24,664 bases of DNA. It comes from a virus. A model generated the notes under the pieces. That model was not told the DNA's origin, made no database searches, and was given only the letters and a program-made list of their open reading frames with translations. The stretch lies in the IMG/VR virus record IMGVR_UViG_3300034158_000097, positions 1 through 24,664 of that record. One strand, 5' to 3'. Shown piece by piece: positions 1-6,798 of this stretch (position 1 is the stretch's first letter; every line of letters begins with the position of its first letter). Both the position numbers and the translations under genes were made by a program.

Positions 1-120
1 AACGCGGATGAAACTGCCTATTTACAAGCAATTAGTTTGGCAGTAACGGAAGCTCAACGTCGACTCCCTGAAATGATAAAAGATCGTTTGGAGTCGATTC
101 TTTTAGATATCAATCACTGA
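1..120 (+). CDS. C-terminal end of an unidentified gene (partial)
   Basis: An open frame runs from the first base to a TGA at 118-120 and gives the last 39 residues of a protein, ending in ILLDINH. The tail is helical-looking and charged ([16 protein letters not shown]). I do not recognise the family. It reads toward the integrase and ends about 200 bases before it, so it may be the host gene next to the left attachment site, or the last gene of an older element. Its stop codon lies inside the first copy of the direct repeat described at 112-212, which would fit integration at the 3' end of a gene. The N-terminal part is outside the window. Confidence 0.6.
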
Positions 121-212
121 TACCGCGACAAACAAAGATTTATCAAGACATTCGCTAGTATAAAACCCTTTAAAGTCCTCGTTATGCGTCAAATCACTGC
201 GACAAACTAAGA
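112..212. repeat. Imperfect direct repeat, possible attachment-site region
   Basis: AATCACTG at 112-119 is followed, after 5 bases, by GCGACAAACAAAGA at 125-138. AATCACTG recurs at 192-199, running straight into CGACAAACTAAGA. AAGACATTC occurs next to each copy (about 145 and 209). The copies start 80 bases apart, and the first overlaps the stop codon of the upstream gene. For integrases of this type attL normally lies between the host gene and int, so this is a candidate attL core or integrase arm-site array. The right-hand partner is not in the window, so the core cannot be fixed. Confidence 0.35.
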
Positions 213-242
213 CATTCAAACTCGACATAAGACAAGCAAAAC

Positions 243-271
243 TTGTACAAATTTGTGTGCAAATTTACACT
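243..271 (+). promoter_or_regulatory. Possible integrase promoter with palindrome in its spacer
   Basis: TTGTAC at 243-248 and TACACT at 266-271 are separated by 17 bases. This is a weak match to a sigma70 promoter. The spacer is almost filled by the perfect inverted repeat AAATTTG-TGTG-CAAATTT (249-266). A related sequence, AAATTTGTACAC, recurs at about 301-312 just before the integrase ribosome site. A palindrome in the spacer plus a repeated half downstream suggests binding by a regulator, or integrase arm sites. I rate the promoter itself as weak. Confidence 0.3.
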
Positions 272-323
272 ATGTACACCGATAGCCGATCAGGCTAAAA
301 AAATTTGTACACAAAGAGGGTTT

Positions 324-1556
324 ATGGCGCTGTCAGATTCATGGCTAAAAGCTAACTCCGGCAAGGAGATCGACAAGGCTTATGAGAAGGCCGATCGTGA
401 TGGCTTAAGTGTGAGAGTGTCACCCAAAGGCAAACTTACATTTCAATTGCGCTATCGATATATTGGCAAAGCATCACGGCTTGATCTCGGTTCTTACCCT
501 GCGACTTCATTAAAGTCCGCCCGGACGGAATGCTTACGTTTAAAAGGTGAGCTAGAGAAAGGTTATGATCCTAAATTAGTTAAAATTAACGATCGGATTG
601 AAATTGAAAATGCACCAACGATCAGCGACTTGTTTTATCGTTGGCATAGTGCAAAAAAAATCAGAAATGAAAAGTGCCACAAGCAGGTATTACGTAGCTT
701 TGAAATTCACTTATTACCTCGAATTGGCATGATGTTAGTACAGGACACTAAATTACATACATGGCTTACTGTGCTTGATGACATCGCGAAGGGAACGCCA
801 GCAGTGGCCGCAAGTATATTGGCCAATGCCAAAAAAATGCTTGGCTGGGGTGTTAGAATGCGGCTAATCAGCGATAACACTTTATCTGACATTAGTGCTA
901 GAGAAGATCTTCATGTCGTTAAGCGTGTTGGCAAGCGTTCGCTGAGTAATGATGAAATCGTCTTGCTTTGGGATGCGCTTAGACGCTCAAGAGTTGCACC
1001 TAAAAACAAAGTCTTTATCAAGCTCCACCTGTTCTTCGCTTGTCGCACAGGTGAACTGCGCCTAGCTGAAAAGTCACATTTTGATTTTGATAAAATGGTC
1101 TGGACTGTTCCGGCTGAAAACCATAAAACTGGTTATAGTGGCAACCAAATTGTCAGGCCTATCGTGCCTGAAATTGTGCCTCTACTGAAAGAGGCTTTTC
1201 TATTAAGCTCAGGTAAATTTTTATTTGGGTCGGCAGATTCTTTCAGCGAAAAGCCTGATAGTGAAGTCAAGCCGTTAGCGTCGACATCGCATTTATCTAT
1301 AGTGAACGTCATCAATAATTGGATAAATAAGCATCATGAATGCGGCATCACGCATTGGTCTATCCATGATTTACGTAAAACTGCGCGCACTAACTTTTCA
1401 GATTTGACAGATGAAAGGACTGCAGAGGTGATGCTCGGGCATAAGTTGCCAGGCATTCAAGGCGTGTATGATCACAATTTATATTTAAAAACCCAAGCGG
1501 CAGCATATACCGCTTGGTATCATAGATTGTGCGATATTATTGGAAGTGAGTTGTAA
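324..1556 (+). CDS. int: Tyrosine recombinase, P4-type prophage integrase
   Basis: A 410-residue site-specific recombinase that would integrate and, with an excisionase, excise the element. The N-terminal part (about residues 1-85, with GLSVRVSPKGKLTFQLRYRY and LDLGSYP) matches the arm-binding domain (DUF4102 type) of P4-like integrases. The catalytic domain shows R241 in CRTGELR, K268 in HKTG, H348 and R351 in HDLRK, H373 in LGH and the nucleophile candidate Y382 in VYDHN, so it looks intact. An in-frame GTG-like start exists upstream at 243, but I chose ATG 324 because AGAGGG lies 3 bases before it and the extra residues read as non-coding. It converges on the AlpA-like gene, whose stop is only 27 bases away, the usual int/xis neighbourhood. 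A second tyrosine recombinase lies at 19991. Confidence 0.93.
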   Translation: MALSDSWLKANSGKEIDKAYEKADRDGLSVRVSPKGKLTFQLRYRYIGKASRLDLGSYPATSLKSARTECLRLKGELEKGYDPKLVKINDRIEIENAPTISDLFYRWHSAKKIRNEKCHKQVLRSFEIHLLPRIGMMLVQDTKLHTWLTVLDDIAKGTPAVAASILANAKKMLGWGVRMRLISDNTLSDISAREDLHVVKRVGKRSLSNDEIVLLWDALRRSRVAPKNKVFIKLHLFFACRTGELRLAEKSHFDFDKMVWTVPAENHKTGYSGNQIVRPIVPEIVPLLKEAFLLSSGKFLFGSADSFSEKPDSEVKPLASTSHLSIVNVINNWINKHHECGITHWSIHDLRKTARTNFSDLTDERTAEVMLGHKLPGIQGVYDHNLYLKTQAAAYTAWYHRLCDIIGSEL

Positions 1557-1582
1557 CGATATACAGAATGATAGGGGGGATG

Positions 1583-1798
1583 TTAAGCGGCTTGGCTGTT
1601 ATTTGTTTGGTGGTTTGCTGCTTGAGTCTCCCACGCTTCTACATCATCGATGGCCCACAAGTTTTGACTGCCTGCCGCTAGCATCCGTGGTTTTGGAAAT
1701 GGATGTTGTGGTTTTTCCATCCAGCGGTAAATGGTGCGGCTAGTGCATCTAAACCGCTCGGTGATGTCTTTTGTACACCAGTAACCTTTAATCATCAT
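1583..1798 (-). CDS. AlpA/MerR-type excisionase-like DNA-binding protein
   Basis: A 71-residue protein with a winged-helix DNA-binding layout: GYWCTKDITERFRCTSRTIYRW contains the helix-turn-helix, followed by PFPKPRML and a C-terminal W-x-x-x-x-V-x-x-W stretch typical of AlpA/phage excisionase regulators. It probably directs excision with the neighbouring integrase and may control int expression. I start at ATG 1798 (ATG 1795 is the alternative) because AGGTG lies just before it; the longer frame from 1831 has no ribosome site. It is the last gene of the left operon, as xis is in lambda. The tail is SQAA, one of nine Ala-Ala tails in this operon, here without any overlapping start codon. Confidence 0.8.
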   Translation of the reverse strand: MMIKGYWCTKDITERFRCTSRTIYRWMEKPQHPFPKPRMLAAGSQNLWAIDDVEAWETQAANHQTNNSQAA

Positions 1799-1822
1799 GC
1801 ACCTGCCCATATTGCTAAAACA

Positions 1823-1838
1823 CAGCAACATATTGCTG
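1823..1838. promoter_or_regulatory. Palindrome upstream of the AlpA-like gene
   Basis: CAGCAA-CATA-TTGCTG is a perfect 6-base inverted repeat with a 4-base centre. ATATTGCT, which includes the right arm, also occurs at about 1809-1816, so two related sites flank the start region of the AlpA-like gene. It could be an operator or Xis binding site. Transcribed from the minus strand it would be a small hairpin just before the gene. Confidence 0.3.
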
Positions 1839-1877
1839 CGATCAATATATAGTCATAACCATCATCATCGCCTTTCA

Positions 1878-2054
1878 TCACTCACCATCCTTATTGCTCA
1901 TGGCCTCATGTTCAAGCATTAAGGCAATTGCAGAATCAAGTTTCTTGTTTAATTCAATTGCCGCCTTTTTAGTGAACCAAAGCGCTTCACCTTTCAATTC
2001 AATTTCTATAGGGAAGTTTTTGTTTTCTTCCACGAAATTAACTTTTGCCGCCAT
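1878..2054 (-). CDS. Small hypothetical protein, 58 aa
   Basis: ATG 2054 to TGA 1878 encodes 58 residues (begins MAAKVNFVEENKNFPIEIEL, ends MSNKDGE). It has a short beta-like N-terminal half followed by a basic, amphipathic helix (KKAAIELNKKLDSAIALMLEHEA). I do not recognise the family. It lies 15 bases after the MazG-like gene in the same operon, preceded by GGTGAGTA as a plausible ribosome site. The dense operon and amino acid composition support it as a real gene. Confidence 0.6.
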   Translation of the reverse strand: MAAKVNFVEENKNFPIEIELKGEALWFTKKAAIELNKKLDSAIALMLEHEAMSNKDGE

Positions 2055-2069
2055 TACTCACCACCCTCA

Positions 2070-2540
2070 TTAGATGCGTCTGCCGCGAGTGCCACGCTGT
2101 TCGTTAATCGCCATTTTATTGGCAATGGTTTTACCAAGGTCGATACCTTGCCAATGAGCCAGATCAGTAACTCTTAGAATGATGTCGGCTAGTTCAGTCC
2201 CAAAACAGTCTGAAGGTGCTTCACCGCGACATTCGTTCACTGCTTCGCCAACTTCTGAGGCTATAAGTGCTAGAGCCTCTAAAACTGTTTTGTTATGCCA
2301 GCCCATTCGCTCAACCCAATCAAATTGTTTCGCGGCAATTCTATTAATTGGCATCCCATGATCTAAAATTTCTAGATCAACTTTCATCGCGTTTAATTGG
2401 TCTTTCAATTGCTGAATCTCGGTACCCAGTTTTTGTTTAACATCGAGTAGATCAGTGGCAGGAACGTAAGCACCAAGACCTTCAACATTGATTTGGCTTG
2501 AGCCGTTGCCGTCTAAAAACACTCTGCGTTTAGTTGTCAT
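2070..2540 (-). CDS. MazG-like nucleoside triphosphate pyrophosphohydrolase
   Basis: A 156-residue protein whose C-terminal 75 residues carry the MazG-fold metal-binding pattern: E96 and E99 in SEVGEA, and E116 and D119 in ELADIILR, then LGKTIANKMAINEQR. Enzymes of this fold hydrolyse (d)NTPs to monophosphates and pyrophosphate. In phages they may adjust the nucleotide pool or counter alarmone signalling; the substrate here is unknown. The N-terminal 60 residues (beta start, then TDLLDVKQKLGTEIQQLKDQ) look like a coiled-coil extension not needed for catalysis. ATG 2540 is preferred over GTG 2543, since it overlaps the upstream stop as TGATG and implies translational coupling. Confidence 0.8.
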   Translation of the reverse strand: MTTKRRVFLDGNGSSQINVEGLGAYVPATDLLDVKQKLGTEIQQLKDQLNAMKVDLEILDHGMPINRIAAKQFDWVERMGWHNKTVLEALALIASEVGEAVNECRGEAPSDCFGTELADIILRVTDLAHWQGIDLGKTIANKMAINEQRGTRGRRI

Positions 2541-2665
2541 CACTTACCTTCCTTTGCTAAATCTTCTGCTAATTTTTTCAGGAAATGTTGACAGCTTCCT
2601 GAGGTTTCTTTGGGTGCCTTGTACCATTTCCGCAAGGCATCACGGATTACTTTTGATTGCTTCAT
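2540..2665 (-). CDS. Small basic hypothetical protein, 41 aa
   Basis: ATG 2665 to TGA 2540 encodes 41 residues rich in lysine (MKQSKVIRDALRKWYK at the start, AEDLAKEGK at the end). It is linked at both ends: its ATG overlaps the upstream TGA as ATGA, and its own TGA overlaps the MazG-like ATG. AAGGAAG, inside the upstream gene's last codons, is its ribosome site. This coupling is the main support for a gene this short. The function is unknown; it may bind nucleic acid or protein through its amphipathic helix. Confidence 0.6.
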   Translation of the reverse strand: MKQSKVIRDALRKWYKAPKETSGSCQHFLKKLAEDLAKEGK

Positions 2666-2994
2666 GCCGCTTCCTTGGTGCGTTCTACAGCCCACCAAGC
2701 AACAGGGCCATCTTCGGTATCGTGAATTGATAAAAGAATGGCATCGGCACTAGGCGCTTCTGGATTCCACTCACCAAAACCAGCATCACCATTTTCAAAA
2801 TAATGAATCCATGCCGGATGATCTTCAGTGATTTCGGTATCCATCCGGTTAATAACTAACTGAAAATCCATTTCAGCTTGCCACTGCTCAATCGCATCCT
2901 TAGAAATGCATTCGGCACCGTCAAAATTTGGAAGTTGTGAGTGCTGATAATCACCATACTCATCACGACCAACTGTTTCTGTATTGAATTTCAT
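2662..2994 (-). CDS. Acidic hypothetical phage protein, 110 aa
   Basis: A 110-residue acidic protein beginning MKFNTETVGRDEYGDYQHS and ending RTKEAA. The middle (WIHYFENGDAGFGEWNPEAPSADAILLSIHDTEDGPVAWW) is rich in acidic and aromatic residues. I do not recognise a family; small acidic phage proteins are sometimes DNA mimics, but that is only a thought. ATG 2994 follows GGAGACAGT and sits 9 bases after the C5-methyltransferase stop. The longer frame to 3030 would overlap that gene and lacks a ribosome site. The stop overlaps the next gene as ATGA. Confidence 0.6.
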   Translation of the reverse strand: MKFNTETVGRDEYGDYQHSQLPNFDGAECISKDAIEQWQAEMDFQLVINRMDTEITEDHPAWIHYFENGDAGFGEWNPEAPSADAILLSIHDTEDGPVAWWAVERTKEAA

Positions 2995-3002
2995 ACTGTC
3001 TC

Positions 3003-4670
3003 CTATGCCGCTTCGGCGGTTTGAGTGCAAAGTTCGGGGAGATTTGCGCGGGTGAGTGCTTCGGCAAATTGCGGCGGTACGCTGTTGCCAACACGGGCGA
3101 CTTGCTGCTTTTTGGTCGATTTGCCGTTGTAGTTGTTGATGATGTAGTCAGGGGTGAAACCTTGGCAGGCGAATAGCTCATGGGGTTCGAGCATGCGCAT
3201 ACCGATATCGATTATTTGATAGGGTTCACCCTTGATCATCACTAGGCCAAAGCGGTCATTGGTGGTGATAGTGTGCAGTGGTTCGTTACATGCCACGCCG
3301 TCTTGTTCGTTGCCGTAGTATTTGATGAAGAACGCGCGCACTTCGCCGAGGTGTAAGCCGCCAGCGGTGATCGTGTGTGCGGGTTCGTCCATCGGGAAAC
3401 CGATGTTAGTACCGCGCAGCTTTATCATGTGGCTGGTGATCAGCGCGTTGTGATCAACTGTTGTCACTGTCGGCAAAGGGTTGTTTAGGTCATCACCTGG
3501 TCCTGTGTAATTACCGCCGTAATGCTTGCAGATATTGGCGGCGGTGCGTGGCTCAAGTAATTCATCATCTCCGTAAAGCTTTACGTATTCCTCATAGCTA
3601 CCACCAAAATTCTTAGTTTTGGCAAACCATTCTGTGAAAGTTGGGATAGTTTCGTTAACTTTCTCGATCACAGGTTGAACCACTGCAAAGTGACCGCCTT
3701 TGACTTGGGCGCATATCGTGCGCAAGGGCTCGTTAACGGGCATATTGCGTTGATTGCTGGAGTTAGCGTGCTCGGTGATGAAAGGCGCTAATGTGACGTT
3801 TTGCGGCACAATAAACGGCTCTTTGGCATCAATCACAAAGCGCTGAATACCTTTGGCAATGCGCTTCATGGTGTTTTCAGCCAGTGGCTTTTTACGACCA
3901 AATATTGATTTGCATGGCAGTGACCAGTCTATGCATTCAGCAGCTGTGCGCCACGGTAGCAGCTTGCCCGATTTAACCGCTTCGCTATCCGGTGCGCCGT
4001 GAGTTGGCTCAGGCCAAACGATTGGCTGACCATCACAACGGGCGATCATGAATAGTCGCTTACGGATTGTCGGTGCGCCGTAGTCACAGGCCCGTAGCTC
4101 GCGCCACTCGACCTTATAACCCAGCCCTTTAATCAGTTTGGCGGTATCGAGCAAGCCTAAGGTTTCAACACATTCGGCAAGTGCGGGGTGATCTGCATCT
4201 ATGCCTGTGCTTAACATGCTGACAAAGGCGTTAAAGGTTTCGCCTTTGCGCTCAGGGCAGGGGTGCATTGCATCCGTTACCGGGCATTGAATTAACGGCC
4301 CCCACGTTTTAAATTCCTCGACATTCTCAAGCATCATCACGCGAGGGCGTACTTTCATCGCCCAGCGAACCGTTACCCACGCTAAGCCGCGTATTTCTTT
4401 TTTAACAGGCTTGCTGCCTTTGGCTTTACTGAAATGTGTGCAGTCGGGTGAGAACCACGCTAAATCCACCGGCTTACCTGCAGTTGCTTGCACTGGGTCA
4501 ATATCAAATACCGACTCGCAATAGTGCAATGTGTTCGGGTGATTCGCTATGTGCATTGCAAGCGCATCAAAGCAATGATTAATAGCAACATCAACACTAC
4601 GACCAAGCGCCCAGCCCATGCCAGTGGAAGCACCGCCACCACCCGCGAAGTTTTCTACGATTAAGCCCAT
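3003..4670 (-). CDS. C5-cytosine DNA methyltransferase (phage type)
   Basis: A 555-residue methyltransferase that would transfer a methyl group from S-adenosylmethionine to C5 of cytosine in DNA. Motif I is FAGGGGAS (8-15). The catalytic cysteine is C77 in the motif IV variant PDCTHFS (PCQ is more usual). Motif VI is ENV (115-117), motif VIII is IRKRLFMIA (202-210), and motif X is RVGNSVPPQFAEAL near the C-terminus. Between VIII and X, where target recognition lies, a unit of the form EPLxTITxxxxxGLV recurs about four times (EPLRTICAQ, NPLPTVTTV, EPAHTITAG, EPLHTITTN). No restriction endonuclease is adjacent, so it probably shields phage DNA or acts epigenetically. The target site is unknown. 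The tail is AEAA with a stop that does not overlap the next start. Confidence 0.92.
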   Translation of the reverse strand: MGLIVENFAGGGGASTGMGWALGRSVDVAINHCFDALAMHIANHPNTLHYCESVFDIDPVQATAGKPVDLAWFSPDCTHFSKAKGSKPVKKEIRGLAWVTVRWAMKVRPRVMMLENVEEFKTWGPLIQCPVTDAMHPCPERKGETFNAFVSMLSTGIDADHPALAECVETLGLLDTAKLIKGLGYKVEWRELRACDYGAPTIRKRLFMIARCDGQPIVWPEPTHGAPDSEAVKSGKLLPWRTAAECIDWSLPCKSIFGRKKPLAENTMKRIAKGIQRFVIDAKEPFIVPQNVTLAPFITEHANSSNQRNMPVNEPLRTICAQVKGGHFAVVQPVIEKVNETIPTFTEWFAKTKNFGGSYEEYVKLYGDDELLEPRTAANICKHYGGNYTGPGDDLNNPLPTVTTVDHNALITSHMIKLRGTNIGFPMDEPAHTITAGGLHLGEVRAFFIKYYGNEQDGVACNEPLHTITTNDRFGLVMIKGEPYQIIDIGMRMLEPHELFACQGFTPDYIINNYNGKSTKKQQVARVGNSVPPQFAEALTRANLPELCTQTAEAA

Positions 4671-4672
4671 AG

Positions 4673-4846
4673 TTAGTAGCCCCCTTCACTTTTTAACGCC
4701 AATAACCATTCATGAACAACTTTCAGGTGTTTCTCAGCTTTTTCTAGATCAGGAGTGTCACCATCTGGCAGGAATAGCGCACCATAAGCGTTCTGAAGCT
4801 CTTTCTCTGCTTCGATTGCAGCTAATTTATGTAGACGTTGGTTCAT
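4673..4846 (-). CDS. Small hypothetical protein, 57 aa
   Basis: ATG 4846 to TAA 4673 encodes 57 residues (begins MNQRLHKLAAIEAEKELQNAY, ends LKSEGGY), predicted mostly helical with a LEKAEKHLKVVHEWLLAL amphipathic helix. It sits between two DNA methyltransferase genes. Its start overlaps the stop of the MT-A70 gene as ATGA with GGAGG as ribosome site, and its stop lies 2 bases before the C5-methyltransferase ATG. Tight coupling to both enzymes hints at a helper role, but I do not recognise the family. Confidence 0.6.
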   Translation of the reverse strand: MNQRLHKLAAIEAEKELQNAYGALFLPDGDTPDLEKAEKHLKVVHEWLLALKSEGGY

Positions 4847-5748
4847 GCTGCCTCCATTGGCATGTTCATTACTAAGTCGTCAATGATTGAGTCGGTGGAA
4901 TTACCCTCTAATCGTTGTCTGTTTACTTCTTCGCAGAGTTCTTGGAATTGGATTTCAGTGGTTTCCTTTATGCCGCAAAGCGCGAATACTTCTTTTGCAA
5001 TGTTAAGCACTTCAATCGGCCATACGCTGTTTGAAGCTGTGCTATCCCGCGCGATTTGATCTTCGATATCGAGCTGCTTAGCTTGATTTCGTTTCTTTCT
5101 GGTCTGTTTTGGTTGAATGGTGTCAACCTGATCAGCTGATTTGAGCGGGATATCAATCGATCCTTTTACCTCGTTACCAAACACATCCCAGCCTTTAGTT
5201 TTTGTTCTGGCGAACATTTCAAGACGAGGAACATCACCCATTAGCTCAACGCATTTATCACGAAATTCATCAGGCTTTTGGCTGTGGCGAATGTTTTGAT
5301 ATGCGCCTACGTAGCAGAGGTGTGCGAGCACTTCATCAAGGCTTTCTGGATCATAATTACCTACTGCGCGAACGCTGCGGCATGCGGGTGTTGGCTTTCC
5401 TTTTACTGCGATGATTGCCGATTCACTACCTGCACGGGACCAAAACCCCATACCAAAGAATGGATTGTTGTTCACTGTTAGCTTGTTCCATACAAAGCCA
5501 TTCATGTTTTTAAGGGTGAATCCCCAGCTTTTAACCAGATCAATGGCATCCTGTGGCATGGCGCCCACGTACCACATCACTAGCACACAGTTATCATCGG
5601 CAATACTGCCCACATCGAGGCGGTTTAAGTCCTCAGCGCTTGTGACGGTGTACTTGGCTTGGGCGCTTGATTTCATTGACCCGCCCGTGTTCTGGTTGCT
5701 AAATGCCCATGGTGGATCGGCGTATATCAGCTGATATTTTTTGCTCAT
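4843..5748 (-). CDS. MT-A70 family adenine-N6 DNA methyltransferase
   Basis: A 301-residue protein whose first 190 residues match phage MT-A70 methyltransferases: YADPPWAF with the catalytic DPPW at 11-14, then NCVLVMWYVGAMP, GFVWNKL, GMGFWSRAGSESAIIAVKG and the late block HSQKPDEFRDKCVELMGD. It should methylate adenine N6 in DNA. Residues about 200-301 form an extra, mostly helical extension with a basic stretch (KQTRKKRNQAKQ) that many phage homologues lack; it may bind DNA. It starts at ATG 5748, overlapping the upstream stop as ATGA, and ends in MEAA. It is one of two modification enzymes with different target bases in the same operon. Confidence 0.88.
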   Translation of the reverse strand: MSKKYQLIYADPPWAFSNQNTGGSMKSSAQAKYTVTSAEDLNRLDVGSIADDNCVLVMWYVGAMPQDAIDLVKSWGFTLKNMNGFVWNKLTVNNNPFFGMGFWSRAGSESAIIAVKGKPTPACRSVRAVGNYDPESLDEVLAHLCYVGAYQNIRHSQKPDEFRDKCVELMGDVPRLEMFARTKTKGWDVFGNEVKGSIDIPLKSADQVDTIQPKQTRKKRNQAKQLDIEDQIARDSTASNSVWPIEVLNIAKEVFALCGIKETTEIQFQELCEEVNRQRLEGNSTDSIIDDLVMNMPMEAA

Positions 5749-6149
5749 GCCGCTTGCTCCTTTGAATCACTGATAGCAGCGCTAAGTTGCTGCTCGAGCT
5801 CTTCGTTCATTCCGATTGCATGCAGATAGTTCGCGGCCATGCTTACCAACTGTTCGAGTTCAACGATCCGAACATTGGCAGCGGCTAACTTGGCAAGATG
5901 CTTTTCCCAGTCGATTTCTTTGATGGCTTCGATAATTGCGGCCACTTCTTCAAGGCGTTCTTGTCCGCGCACGAAGTTCGATAACTGAACATCGTGCTTT
6001 ATTGCTGCTCGCCAAGGTGCGCTTTCCAGATAGGTGACGGTGTAGTGCAACATCAGTGCTTTGATTAGGTTGTCTGAGCTGATTTTGGTCAGTGACAGCA
6101 TCAGCTCTATGCGCTTTGGTGATTCAAAGCCTGCAAGGAGAAGGTTCAT
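5745..6149 (-). CDS. Helical hypothetical phage protein, 134 aa
   Basis: A 134-residue protein beginning MNLLLAGFESPKRIELML, predicted almost wholly helical. Residues about 60-110 (RGQERLEEVAAIIEAIKEIDWEKHL) and a later segment with regular leucines look like a coiled coil. I do not recognise the family. ATG 6149 is preferred to the longer frame because it overlaps the upstream TGA as ATGA and has GGAGGTG as ribosome site. It ends KEQAA, with AAGGAG inside these codons serving the next gene. Confidence 0.6.
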   Translation of the reverse strand: MNLLLAGFESPKRIELMLSLTKISSDNLIKALMLHYTVTYLESAPWRAAIKHDVQLSNFVRGQERLEEVAAIIEAIKEIDWEKHLAKLAAANVRIVELEQLVSMAANYLHAIGMNEELEQQLSAAISDSKEQAA

Positions 6150-6478
6150 GCTGCACCTCCGTTCCATGAGCGATTTTTACTTGCATCCCAGTGACAATAA
6201 TCAATGAAGTTATCAAAGCGATCGCCGTACTCTAGATAGCGTTGATAACGCGCCTGTGATTTTGTCTGTTTGCGGATACTGCCAATCTCGCCGTATTCAA
6301 CTTCCCAAGTTGGGTGGCAATGACGAATAACGCCTGGCTTATCGTCGTCAAAATTAACACCAAGGTGATGACCGCAATCTTTGATGATCACGCCAGCGCG
6401 GCCATTCACTTTAACTAAGCGACCTATTTCTGCTGGAACAGCGTAATGCTGTTTGATGTAGTTAAATTGGCTCATCAT
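6146..6478 (-). CDS. Conserved phage protein, 110 aa
   Basis: A 110-residue protein opening FNYIKQHYAVPAEIGRLVKV followed by NGRAGVIIKDCGHHLGVNFDDDKPGVIRHCHPTWEVEY. I recall this pattern as a conserved protein of unknown role in lambda-like prophages. The N-terminal half looks like a small beta-barrel (SH3/KOW-like: RVxVNGRxGVI...GVNFD), with conserved His and Cys residues. The C-terminal half is basic and aromatic. It overlaps the upstream gene as TAATG (ATG 6478; ATG 6475 is possible) and ends NGGAA. Confidence 0.65.
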   Translation of the reverse strand: MMSQFNYIKQHYAVPAEIGRLVKVNGRAGVIIKDCGHHLGVNFDDDKPGVIRHCHPTWEVEYGEIGSIRKQTKSQARYQRYLEYGDRFDNFIDYCHWDASKNRSWNGGAA

Positions 6479-6798
6479 TAAAAATCCTCAATGCTTAAGC
6501 CCAACTCTTTGGCTAGTTTGATATTCTCGATGCGGCGGCGTTTATCCAAGCGAACTTTATCTTCAGACGATATCCTCACAGACTGAATTACAGGTTCCTT
6601 TTCCTGCTGAAATCGTACTGCTTGTTTTTTAGGTGCAACTATTGATGGCGGTGTGGTAGATGAGTTGGCGACTTTCATCACTCTTGGCTTTCGTGCTTTA
6701 GGTGCATATTTAGCGCGTTTTTGCGCTTTGATACTTTCCTTATGCGCTTGGTAGTAAGCCCTTGCTGCAATTTGCTTTGGGGTTAGTTGTTGGTTCAT
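6478..6798 (-). CDS. Very basic hypothetical protein, 106 aa
   Basis: A 106-residue protein with many Lys and Arg residues. The N-terminal part (PKQIAARAYYQAHKESIKAQ then KRAKYAPKARKPRV) resembles short basic repeats of phage DNA-binding or HNH-adjacent proteins. The middle is low complexity (SSTTPPSIVAPKKQ) and the C-terminal part is helical (SEDKVRLDKRRRIENIKLAKEL). It is likely to bind nucleic acid, judged by charge alone. It is coupled at both ends (ATGA with the DGQHR gene, TAATG with the next). Confidence 0.6.
   Translation of the reverse strand: MNQQLTPKQIAARAYYQAHKESIKAQKRAKYAPKARKPRVMKVANSSTTPPSIVAPKKQAVRFQQEKEPVIQSVRISSEDKVRLDKRRRIENIKLAKELGLSIEDF

Noticed and set aside
243-323. 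Longer integrase start at 243
   Set aside because: The extra 27 residues overlap the promoter-like palindrome and lack a ribosome site; ATG 324 has AGAGGG.
1540-1743. 67-residue frame on the plus strand after int
   Set aside because: It runs opposite to the AlpA-like gene, has no ribosome site and has non-protein-like composition.
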